64,000 nt of DNA from CAYONZ01 sp964405465. Lineage in GTDB: Bacteria > Bdellovibrionota > Bdellovibrionia > Bdellovibrionales > JAMPXM01. Shown piece after piece: positions 35,037-42,294 of the stretch (its first letter is position 1; every line of letters begins with the position of its first letter). The notes beneath the pieces are model-generated. The model saw nothing but the letters and a program-made list of their open reading frames with translations, had not been told where the DNA came from and made no database searches. A program made the translations under genes and the position numbers. The DNA lies in the NCBI GenBank assembly GCA_964405465.1, contig CAYONZ010000015.1, positions 7,871 to 71,870 on the forward strand. The letters run 5' to 3'.

Positions 35037-35516
35037 CTACCACCAAATGCCTCGATGGCGTTTATAAAAGTAATAATCTAGCCCAAGACACCGACCTGCC
35101 CCCATCCATCCCAAAGTAAGGTGGACCATCAAAACAAAAGTTGTTTGTAAATCCGTTGTAGTCTGAACCATCAATAACAAAACACACGCCAGCATTCCCA
35201 ACATCGCAAACGGACGCACCAAATACCCAAGAATATACGCCAAGCCCATGACGATTTGAAAAATCACAAAGATATGTGCAAATACCTGCCAGTTCGGTAT
35301 CACAACATTCTCCAAGAAAAATCGCATAGCTTCGGGGACAGCCGATTGCGGTAAAAAATTTCTAATATCCTCTGCTAAATAGGCATGCTCCAAATATCCA
35401 CTTTTAAGATGCGAAATACCCAAGTTAAAATAATAGTAGCCTAAAAAAATACGCAGAAATGAAATCGGTAAAAAATGCCCAACGTATTTGATGCTCTCAA
35501 CGAATGCAATAATCAT
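35037..35516 (-). CDS. DoxX-family membrane protein
   Basis: A 159-aa integral membrane protein with four hydrophobic segments, resembling DoxX/DoxD-like proteins: LRIFLGYYYFNLGISHLKSG in helix 1, then HIFVIFQIVMGLAYILGY, LGMLACVLLLMVQ and a C-terminal LMVHLTLGWMGAGRCLGLDYYFYKR. DoxX proteins are linked to thiosulfate:quinone reduction or redox stress, but function here is unproven. AAGGAG lies ten bases before ATG 35516; ATG 35525 is in frame but too close to that site. It is between nth and thiB and probably co-transcribed. Confidence 0.8.
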   Translation of the reverse strand: MIIAFVESIKYVGHFLPISFLRIFLGYYYFNLGISHLKSGYLEHAYLAEDIRNFLPQSAVPEAMRFFLENVVIPNWQVFAHIFVIFQIVMGLAYILGYLVRPFAMLGMLACVLLLMVQTTTDLQTTFVLMVHLTLGWMGAGRCLGLDYYFYKRHRGIWW

Positions 35517-35559
35517 AAAACTCATTCTCCTTGAGGGAACTACCCTGGTCAACTCTGCC

Positions 35560-36297
35560 TCAGAGTTTTTTCATACACAATTCATTTAGAAAACAAGAGC
35601 CACACTGAGGGCTTCGTGCCTTACATACCTTTCTTCCATGCCAGATCAATTGATGGGAAAACGCAATCCACTTTTCCTGCGGCAACAACTCCATGATTTC
35701 CCTTTCGATTTTTACTGGATCATCTTCCTTAGTGAGTCCCATCCTCTGACACAGTCTCCTGACATGAGTATCCACCACTACTCCAGAGGGAATTCCAAAT
35801 GCCACACCTAAAACTACATTCGCTGTCTTTCTACCCACACCGGCCAACTCAACCAGCTTGTCTAAACTTTTGGGAATCTCACCGTCATATTTCTCAACCA
35901 AAGTCTGGCAGCATCGCTGAATATTTTTAGCCTTGTTCTTATAAAAACCAGTCGATCGAATAATTTCTTCCAGATTTTTTAACGGAGCCCTGCTCAATGA
36001 AAATGCATCCGGGTACTCCTCAAACAAAATTGGAGTCACCATATTAACACGCTCATCCGTACACTGCGCCGACAAAATTGTCGCCACCAAAAGCTCCAGC
36101 GTACTCCTGTGGTTTAATGCACACTCCGCTTCCGGATAATATTTTTCTAACAAGGCCACAGCTTTCGCGATCCGATTCGTCTTTTCTCCTACAGATTCAC
36201 CTCTAGAAAATGAGGTCGCTCGCTCACCCGGCTTAGTGCTCTTGCCCGACAGCTTGTGGTTCTTTTTTGAATTCTGAAGTTTTCTCTTTTTCTTCAT
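35560..36297 (-). CDS. nth: endonuclease III (DNA glycosylase/AP lyase)
   Basis: A 245-aa HhH-GPD base-excision enzyme. The helix-hairpin-helix LVELAGVGRKTANVVLG holds the catalytic Lys, VVVDTHVRRLCQRMG holds the catalytic Asp, and the C-terminal CKARSPQCGSCFLNELC supplies four cysteines for the 4Fe-4S cluster. About 35 N-terminal residues are a Lys/Ser-rich extension absent from E. coli Nth. It is first in the nth-DoxX-thiBPQ unit. Divergent from a GNAT gene. Confidence 0.94.
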   Translation of the reverse strand: MKKKRKLQNSKKNHKLSGKSTKPGERATSFSRGESVGEKTNRIAKAVALLEKYYPEAECALNHRSTLELLVATILSAQCTDERVNMVTPILFEEYPDAFSLSRAPLKNLEEIIRSTGFYKNKAKNIQRCCQTLVEKYDGEIPKSLDKLVELAGVGRKTANVVLGVAFGIPSGVVVDTHVRRLCQRMGLTKEDDPVKIEREIMELLPQEKWIAFSHQLIWHGRKVCKARSPQCGSCFLNELCMKKL

Positions 36298-36358
36298 TTT
36301 GATGTTGTTCCCCTTGAGATTTCACACTGTCCCTAAGTGTTAGGACTAAAGTCAAGTC

Positions 36359-36383
36359 ATCCAGACTCGCACTGGGTCTGGAT
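36359..36383. promoter_or_regulatory. 8-bp inverted repeat between nth and GNAT genes
   Basis: ATCCAGAC (36359-36366) and GTCTGGAT (36376-36383) are perfect inverted arms around a nine-base spacer. It lies in the 159-bp divergent intergenic region and could be an operator or a leader hairpin. No T run follows, so a terminator is unlikely. Confidence 0.4.
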
Positions 36384-36456
36384 TTAAAGAGACCATACAT
36401 TTTTATCTCATTTCCTGCTCAGTATTTTCGTACACTAATCTTATAAGGAGGGCCCC

Positions 36457-37545
36457 ATGGAAGGACCACGTCCACCACAGGATCACGAAATTAATGGTGT
36501 ATTTTCGTTTCTCAATACGCACCTCCGTCCCCAAGAAAAATGGTCGATCACGGCAGAATATCCGATCGCTTTTGCTTCGGGAAACTATGGCAACATGAGG
36601 ATAATTAAAGAAAACAACGAGGTTCTCTCACACGCTGTAATGCGCCCCTTGATCGTAAAGTCCACCTGCGGCCTCTTTAAAGTTGGAGCGATCGGAAGTG
36701 TCGTCACCTCAACAGACCATCGCAACCAAGGTCTCAGTCGCCAAATTCTTGAGAGCTGTGTTTCCGCTGCGCGAGATCACGGTTGTGATATCGCAATCCT
36801 TTGGACCAACCTCTACGATTTCTATCGAAAGCTCGGTTTTGAACTCGCGGGTTCAGAGGTAAGTCTTGTAATTGATCGAGAGCTCAAGCTCGAAACCAAT
36901 TACAAAATCGTTGAGGGAACCAAAGTTGATCCCGAAGCAATTCACAAGCTTTTTCTAAGTCACACAGTCTGTTCACTTCGAAATCTCGATGAAACTCGGC
37001 GCTACATGCAAATTCCCAATACACGGATGTACACGGCATGGGATGCTAATGGATCCATCAAAGCTTTTGCCGTAGAGGGAAAGGGCGCTGATCTCGACGG
37101 TTACATTCATGAGTGGGCAGGATCAGTGAGCGCCCTCATGTCCCTGTTTGACCATATTCGAAAAGCTCAGAAACGAAATATTACGGTCATTTCCCCTAGG
37201 CACTCGATCAATTTAATTCAGCAGCTAAAAGCACAGGGGATTCGCTCACACGAGGGATTTTTGGGAATGGTAAAGATTCTCAACCACAATAATCTCTTCA
37301 GCAAACTGAAGAGATATGCCCGAGCTATGGGTGTCGGCGAGCTGGTCCTCGAAAAACAAGGCGACTACTATTACTTTGGGTCCGAAGACAATATTTTCAA
37401 AACAGACTCAGATGTGGATCTCATTCGGTTGATTTTCGGTCCCCAACGCCCTTCAGAGATTCACAAATTCGATCCTTCAACAACAAAGATGTTTGAGCAG
37501 ATTTTTCCGATCGATATGTGGATTTGGGGTTGGGACTCAATATGA
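36457..37545 (+). CDS. GNAT-family acetyltransferase, two-domain
   Basis: A 362-aa protein. The GNAT core lies in residues about 40-140: KVGAIGSVVTSTDHRNQGLSRQILESCVSAARDHGCDIAILWT, with R/Q-x-x-G-x-S as acetyl-CoA loop, then FYRKLGFELAG. A second, less conserved half follows, giving an overall build like Eis-type or other tandem GNATs. Substrate unknown. AAGGAGGG lies four bases before ATG 36457. An exact 10-mer copy (36523) encodes Leu-Arg-Pro near the N-terminus. The stop overlaps the ATG of the lipoprotein gene (ATGA). Confidence 0.82.
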   Translation: MEGPRPPQDHEINGVFSFLNTHLRPQEKWSITAEYPIAFASGNYGNMRIIKENNEVLSHAVMRPLIVKSTCGLFKVGAIGSVVTSTDHRNQGLSRQILESCVSAARDHGCDIAILWTNLYDFYRKLGFELAGSEVSLVIDRELKLETNYKIVEGTKVDPEAIHKLFLSHTVCSLRNLDETRRYMQIPNTRMYTAWDANGSIKAFAVEGKGADLDGYIHEWAGSVSALMSLFDHIRKAQKRNITVISPRHSINLIQQLKAQGIRSHEGFLGMVKILNHNNLFSKLKRYARAMGVGELVLEKQGDYYYFGSEDNIFKTDSDVDLIRLIFGPQRPSEIHKFDPSTTKMFEQIFPIDMWIWGWDSI

Positions 37546-38459
37546 AGAGTGAATCCTCCGCAAACTTCCGACCTGGTAAAACCATCTCTAGGCAAACCAA
37601 TCTGACTCGAGCTCCGTCCCCTGCAAAAATGGTCGGAGAGATGGTCGAATGGGTCGGACTGCGGATAACTCTATTGTCAGCACTTCTGCTCTGTGCGTGC
37701 GTAAAACACGAACAACCCAAACAAGACTTTGGACCAGAATCTGACCCGCAGGAAATCCTCAACACAATCAAAAAAGTTAGATCTTCAAGCAATCCATTTT
37801 CGATGAAAGTCGGCGAATTTGTCCACCTTGAGGAGAACCAGACCGTGGCCAACACTGTTCACTCCATCACTGCCGACACCGGAATTACTGTGACCAATCG
37901 TGAAGAAAACGATGTCGCCGTCCGATATTCGTTCACCCAACGGCGATTCACATACTATGAGCAAAAGCCCCGAGAGGTCGCTACAGAACTTCCTCCCCTT
38001 GTCCTAAAAAAGCCGCAGAAGTCTTCCTCCAGTATCGCAGACATGATTTTCTCTTTTGGTATTTCAGTAACTCCGTCCCCGAACCCCTTGGCTCCGTCCC
38101 CTTTGTCGGGACCCCAGACCCACCTCACTATGAGCGCGTCCGAGCCCTCTCAAGTAACCTTTCACAATTTTAAATTTTCTGAACAAACCGAACCAGCCCC
38201 TGACCTGGTCGCCCAACGCCCAGACTGCCTCAATATCGAAGGTTGTAAGTACAAGGTCTCGCGCATTTCATTCGATGAAGTCGCTTGGATCAACAACCAA
38301 CCCGAACTCACACAATACTCCTATGCATTCAGCGACCGCGTTCCCTACATCGCCAGTCAACTCGAAAACTGTGCCACTCGCATGGTCGAACTCTCCAGTG
38401 GCAGCAAAGCTCCCGTTAAGTTCTGTAGTGTTGTTCGAGACTTCAAGTCAGGCAACTGA
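37542..38459 (+). CDS. predicted lipoprotein, proline-rich
   Basis: A 305-aa protein of unknown family. The start at 37542 overlaps the GNAT stop as ATGA, implying coupling. A hydrophobic stretch LRITLLSALLLCACVKHE near residues 40-57 looks like a lipoprotein signal with a lipobox Cys (LCAC), although it is unusually far from the N-terminus; ATG 37629 or 37641 would give a normal signal length. The middle is rich in Pro and Ser, and the C-terminal half has five Cys. Three exact 10-mer copies (37612, 38071, 38092) each encode Pro-Ser-Pro, two within a flexible SVTPSPNPLAPSPLSG linker. Confidence 0.65.
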   Translation: MKSESSANFRPGKTISRQTNLTRAPSPAKMVGEMVEWVGLRITLLSALLLCACVKHEQPKQDFGPESDPQEILNTIKKVRSSSNPFSMKVGEFVHLEENQTVANTVHSITADTGITVTNREENDVAVRYSFTQRRFTYYEQKPREVATELPPLVLKKPQKSSSSIADMIFSFGISVTPSPNPLAPSPLSGPQTHLTMSASEPSQVTFHNFKFSEQTEPAPDLVAQRPDCLNIEGCKYKVSRISFDEVAWINNQPELTQYSYAFSDRVPYIASQLENCATRMVELSSGSKAPVKFCSVVRDFKSGN

Positions 38460-38542
38460 TCCATTCCCACTTGCCATCTGAATTCTATCGAGTCACAATT
38501 CTTAAAGTCGAAGTGTTTTGGCACAATTTATGAGGAGGGAAA

Positions 38543-39193
38543 ATGCGAAGAGTTGCAGTCATATTGTCAGGCTGTGGCTTTCGAGATGGGGCCGAAATAA
38601 CCGAATCCATTAGTACCCTTATTTGTTTATCCGAACTCAAAGCCGAGGTGGAGTGTTTCGCACCCAAACTCGATTTTTCTCCCACTAATCATCTGAATAG
38701 TAGCCAAAGTTCCGAGGTCCGAAATACTTTGTTTGAAGCAGCGAGAATTTCTCGCGGCCACATATCAGATCTCGACACGCTTGATGAAAAAAAATTTGAT
38801 GCCATTGTTCTCCCCGGAGGATTTGGAGTTGCTCAACATCTGAGTGATTTCGCAAAAAATGGCGCCAAGGCGAAGGTACTACCCTCCCTTGAATCAAGAC
38901 TTCGCGCATTTCACAAAAACTCTAAGCCAATTGGCGGAATCTGTATCGCACCCGCCGTGATCGCTCTTACTCTAGCCCAATACAGGGTCACAGTGACAAT
39001 TGGAAATGATCCAGAGACAATAAAAGAAATTGAAAAAACCGGGGCCCAACATGTTGTTTGCTCTGCAACAGATTACATTAGTGATCGTGACAACAAAGTT
39101 CTTACAACCCCGGCATACATGTTTGATGCAAAACCACACGAAGTTTTCACTGGAGTGCGAGCCATGTTGCGTGAACTGGTGGAAATGGCGTAA
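38543..39193 (+). CDS. elbB: ElbB/ES1-type DJ-1 superfamily glyoxalase
   Basis: A 216-aa class I glutamine-amidotransferase-like protein. VAVILSGCGFRDGAEITES is the ElbB N-terminal signature with the conserved Glu, AIVLPGGFGVAQHLSDFA follows, and the nucleophile elbow is GGICIAPAVIAL with the reactive Cys. E. coli ElbB has weak glyoxalase activity and is linked to isoprenoid metabolism. AGGAGGG lies four bases upstream of ATG 38543. It precedes ddl by 16 bp and is probably co-transcribed with it. Confidence 0.92.
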   Translation: MRRVAVILSGCGFRDGAEITESISTLICLSELKAEVECFAPKLDFSPTNHLNSSQSSEVRNTLFEAARISRGHISDLDTLDEKKFDAIVLPGGFGVAQHLSDFAKNGAKAKVLPSLESRLRAFHKNSKPIGGICIAPAVIALTLAQYRVTVTIGNDPETIKEIEKTGAQHVVCSATDYISDRDNKVLTTPAYMFDAKPHEVFTGVRAMLRELVEMA

Positions 39194-39209
39194 TAACTAA
39201 GGATTGTTT

Positions 39210-40295
39210 ATGAATAAAAAAAATCTAGTTCTTCTTTTTGGCGGCCGCTCCTCCGAGCACAACGTTTCACTTGAGTCCGCAAAAAACGTGGCAAGTGCCA
39301 TAGATCCCCAACAGTTTCAACTCCATTTAATTGGCATTGATCGCAACGGCATTTGGCACGCAGTCGACGCCGAGTTGCTCCAAAAAACCGACGTCGCAAA
39401 ACCCATTCAGCTTGAGAACAGTGGTCCCCAGGTGTTTATTGTTCCCTCTCCTAGTGGTGCGAAAATTATTCGACTCGACAATGGGGAATCTATTGGACAG
39501 GCCGATGTCGTTTTTCCTGTAATGCATGGAACGCTCGGTGAAGATGGCGCCATTCAGGGATTTCTCCGTATGCTAGATCTTCCATTTGTCGGATGTGGAA
39601 TTTTGGCATCGTCAGTTGGGATGGACAAGGACTTCACCAAACGAATTCTTCGCGATGCCGGAATTCCCGTTGCTGACTTTGTAACATTACAAAAAGACAC
39701 GGCCAGCTCGTCAGATTTTGCTCGGCTTACCACTCGCCTTGGTCTTCCATTTTTCTTAAAACCAGCCAACCAGGGGTCATCTGTAGGCGTTCATAAAGTA
39801 GCAGATGCCAACAAATTTGCGAGTGCCCTTCAAGACGCTTTCAAATATGACACCAAACTTATGGTTGAAAAGTTTGTTAAAGGTAGAGAAATTGAATGCT
39901 CAGTTCTCGGAAACCGCCTACCAAAAGTATCGGCTCCGGGAGAAGTGATGCCGCAACACGATTTTTATTCCTACGAAGCCAAATACCTCGACGAAAACGG
40001 CGCGCTCCTGAAAATCCCTGCCGACCTTTCTGAGGCTCTCACAAAAAAAGTTCAAGCCCTCGCCTTAAGAACATACGAAGTTCTGGGTTGCGAAGGACTT
40101 GCAAGGGTTGATTTCTTTTTGACCGAAAATGGCGAAGTTTATGTAAATGAAATTAACACTATTCCGGGATTCACAAAAATCAGTATGTATCCAAAAATGT
40201 GGAGTCAGTCCGGATTGAACTACACAGAACTGATCAATAAGTTGATCTCTCTTGCAATTGAGCGCACCGTAGAAGATCGCACTCTGGTTCGCTAA
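39210..40295 (+). CDS. ddl: D-alanine--D-alanine ligase
   Basis: ATP-grasp enzyme of 361 aa that makes D-Ala-D-Ala for peptidoglycan. Seen are LLFGGRSSEHNVSLESAKNV at the N-terminus, FPVMHGTLGEDGAIQGFLRMLDLPFVGCG, FLKPANQGSSVGVHKV, the Mg-binding LARVDFFLTENGEVYVNEINTIPGFT and the terminal SMYPKMW. The longer omega-loop and the EAKY segment fit D-Ala-D-Ala rather than D-Ala-D-Lac ligases. AAGGA lies seven bases before ATG 39210; an earlier TTG is in frame. Confidence 0.95.
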   Translation: MNKKNLVLLFGGRSSEHNVSLESAKNVASAIDPQQFQLHLIGIDRNGIWHAVDAELLQKTDVAKPIQLENSGPQVFIVPSPSGAKIIRLDNGESIGQADVVFPVMHGTLGEDGAIQGFLRMLDLPFVGCGILASSVGMDKDFTKRILRDAGIPVADFVTLQKDTASSSDFARLTTRLGLPFFLKPANQGSSVGVHKVADANKFASALQDAFKYDTKLMVEKFVKGREIECSVLGNRLPKVSAPGEVMPQHDFYSYEAKYLDENGALLKIPADLSEALTKKVQALALRTYEVLGCEGLARVDFFLTENGEVYVNEINTIPGFTKISMYPKMWSQSGLNYTELINKLISLAIERTVEDRTLVR

Positions 40296-40309
40296 ACTGA
40301 ATGGTTTTA

Positions 40310-41209
40310 TCACTTTTTGCGACTTTGCAAAATAGCTTGATGCTCCTGGCTCCACCAGTGTTTTTCAAATAGTTTGGCTTCATTGGTGTTGGTCATTTTT
40401 TTAATGGAGCCGATAGGCTGCTGTGGGCCCTTTGTCGCAAAATCAAGCCATTGTCGTGCCCGCTTTTCTGCAAAACTTTTATTGAAAGCCAATTCGTCGA
40501 CAAGACCCATGGATTGTGCCTCATATGCATTTATTTGATCGGTTGATACCGCAAGTAATCGAAATGCAGATTTGGAGATTCGATTTTGTAACCGCTCTCC
40601 TCCACCCCAACCTGTCGTAAGCCCGTTCTTTCGCTGCCACAACCCAAAATACACGTGTGGAGTGGCCACTACAAAGTCAAAGCAACTCAATAGCTCCAGC
40701 CCACCACCCCAGCAATCACCATCGACCACAACAGCTGTTGGAAATTGTATTAAATAAATATAATTTAGTATTCGCTGTATCTCACTATTTACTTGTCTGC
40801 CTTCGAGTGCGGTTTTCATTCGTGCATAGTTCTTGAGATTCCCGCCCGAACAAAAAATTCGATAATTGCTTTTGAATAAAAGCGCCCGACAAGAAGACTG
40901 GTTTTCTCGAATGATCTTCTCGAGGAGCTGCGCCGTCTCCAGACTAAAGCTATTACCATTTGTATGATCCCGAAATGTGATCTCAAGTACCCCATTTCGC
41001 AATTCTGAGTTCAGCGAAGGTACTTGACCATCTTGGTTTTCAATCAGAAGCGAGCTCTGGGAATCAATCCCGACGGTCGAATTTCTATGCAAAGGATTGG
41101 TACGCTCGCTATTTTGACTTTTCATTTTTTTCGTTTGCTCAATTCGCTTTTTTAGCGGCGTTTTCTTTACGACTTTCTTATGCGGCACCGTGGTCTCCAC
41201 GCTTTGCAC
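40310..41209 (-). CDS. enoyl-CoA hydratase/isomerase (crotonase) family protein
   Basis: A 299-aa protein with a crotonase core from about residue 70: GVLEITFRDHTNGNSFS, oxyanion-hole loop IFCSGGNLKNYA, then VVVDGDCWGGGLELLSCFDFVVA and GLWQRKNGLTTGWGG. The Glu used by true hydratases is replaced by the GW-type loop, so another crotonase reaction is possible. The first 65 residues are a Lys/Ser-rich extension. The start is uncertain: the frame opens at a GTG at 41209, inside the upstream PilZ gene, and ATG 41125 is an alternative. It overlaps the PilZ 3' end by 32 bp if the GTG is used. Confidence 0.75.
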   Translation of the reverse strand: MQSVETTVPHKKVVKKTPLKKRIEQTKKMKSQNSERTNPLHRNSTVGIDSQSSLLIENQDGQVPSLNSELRNGVLEITFRDHTNGNSFSLETAQLLEKIIRENQSSCRALLFKSNYRIFCSGGNLKNYARMKTALEGRQVNSEIQRILNYIYLIQFPTAVVVDGDCWGGGLELLSCFDFVVATPHVYFGLWQRKNGLTTGWGGGERLQNRISKSAFRLLAVSTDQINAYEAQSMGLVDELAFNKSFAEKRARQWLDFATKGPQQPIGSIKKMTNTNEAKLFEKHWWSQEHQAILQSRKK

Positions 41210-41876
41210 GTGTCATATGAATCTTTCCGACAAACTCCACCCCAACACCGGTTTCTCCCGGCTGCATTTCCGGAGAAATCCAAACTGCCTTACAAGGCAT
41301 AACATAGGTTTTATTGACGTCGTCAAGTGTAACGGTCACAGTCATCTGGTCTCCGATTTTTACTTCGACCACTTCTGGAATCAAAACGAAGGCCCCCCCC
41401 TTGGAGAGATTCAGCATTGTTGAATGGGTAAGCCCTGACTTTCCAGAAAACGAAACCTTTGCCTCTTGTTCGGTAGCAAATCTTTTGTGAATTCGTTTTG
41501 CAATCTTGTCTTCAAACAATACCTTGCGCATCAATCCTATCAGATCCCGAATCTGATAGGGCTTTTCTAAAAAAAAGACGTTTTCTAGGGACCGTAGAAT
41601 TGTTCTCGCCTCTAGCGAGTCCGCTTTGGACAATACCAAAATCGGACCGCGGTAGCCTATCTTACGCGTCTCAACAATTGCCTGGTGAAAGACTTCGTTG
41701 AAAATGTTGGAGTTCAAAACCACGATACTCACATCTTTATCCACAGATTGGGGCAATAGCTGGGGACGGACCCCCACAAAAGCCAAAGCTTCTCCACCTC
41801 GCATGAGGGGCTCAACTTTTCTCTTTAAAAGGTGATTCTCTTCTTCGGTTTGACTTACCAAAAAAATCTTTGTCAT
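41178..41876 (-). CDS. receiver-like domain plus PilZ domain protein
   Basis: A 232-aa cytosolic protein. Residues 1-120 look like a degenerate response-regulator receiver (IFLVSQTEEENHLLKRKVEP, SIVVLNSN in place of the phosphorylated Asp strand, VFFLEKPY with the conserved Lys). Residues about 125-225 are a PilZ domain, KRFATEQEAKVSF then STMLNLSKGGAFVLI, where the usual c-di-GMP DxSxxG is NLSKGG. Binding of c-di-GMP is plausible but the Asp-to-Asn change weakens it. ATG 41876 is the start. A near-copy of the 10-mer at 41762 encodes Val-Arg-Pro. Confidence 0.82.
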   Translation of the reverse strand: MTKIFLVSQTEEENHLLKRKVEPLMRGGEALAFVGVRPQLLPQSVDKDVSIVVLNSNIFNEVFHQAIVETRKIGYRGPILVLSKADSLEARTILRSLENVFFLEKPYQIRDLIGLMRKVLFEDKIAKRIHKRFATEQEAKVSFSGKSGLTHSTMLNLSKGGAFVLIPEVVEVKIGDQMTVTVTLDDVNKTYVMPCKAVWISPEMQPGETGVGVEFVGKIHMTRAKRGDHGAA

Positions 41877-42294
41877 CACTGTCTTATCGGCCTATCCGGG
41901 CCTCACTAAACAAGACAATCGCCCCACTTGGACCATAGCCCTGATTGTCCGAGCTATGACAAACCTCTCGGACAATCAATTTCACTCCGGCGAAATCCTC
42001 CCCCTTAACTCAAACTGGGACCTCCAAATTTGGAGCTCCGTCCCCCTTGGGTAAATTGGATCATGGGCGCAACTTACTAGAATGGTTGAATTAATTTGGA
42101 GCAACCAAAGAATTTGTGCGGCACCAGTACTAGTTCTTCAGTCAAGAAATGTAGGTTCCATTTTCAATCAAAGACCAACGAGCCCTGGAGACATTTTGAA
42201 TTCGCAACAGAATATGATCGATAGATTTTTCAACAAATGATAAATTGCCACTAGACAATGAGCTTCGAGAATAAAATTAATTCGGAGAAAATAC
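41877..42294. other. intergenic region, 418 bp, with hairpin and motif copy
   Basis: Divergent region between the PilZ gene and nadE. It contains a perfect 12-bp inverted repeat (41942-41978, listed separately) and an exact minus-orientation 10-mer at 42036-42045. The rest is unremarkable, and I see no open frame with coding character. Confidence 0.5.
41942..41978. repeat. perfect 12-bp inverted repeat upstream of nadE
   Basis: TGATTGTCCGAG (41942-41953) and CTCGGACAATCA (41967-41978) are exact inverted arms around a 13-base loop. No T run follows on either strand within ten bases, so it is not a canonical terminator. A dimeric-regulator operator, or a leader hairpin for the PilZ gene, would fit. 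I do not recognise the sequence. Confidence 0.8.

Noticed and set aside
35033..35600. TPP riboswitch before thiB
   Set aside because: The thiB start is a few bases after the DoxX gene, leaving no room, and no TPP-box sequence was seen upstream.
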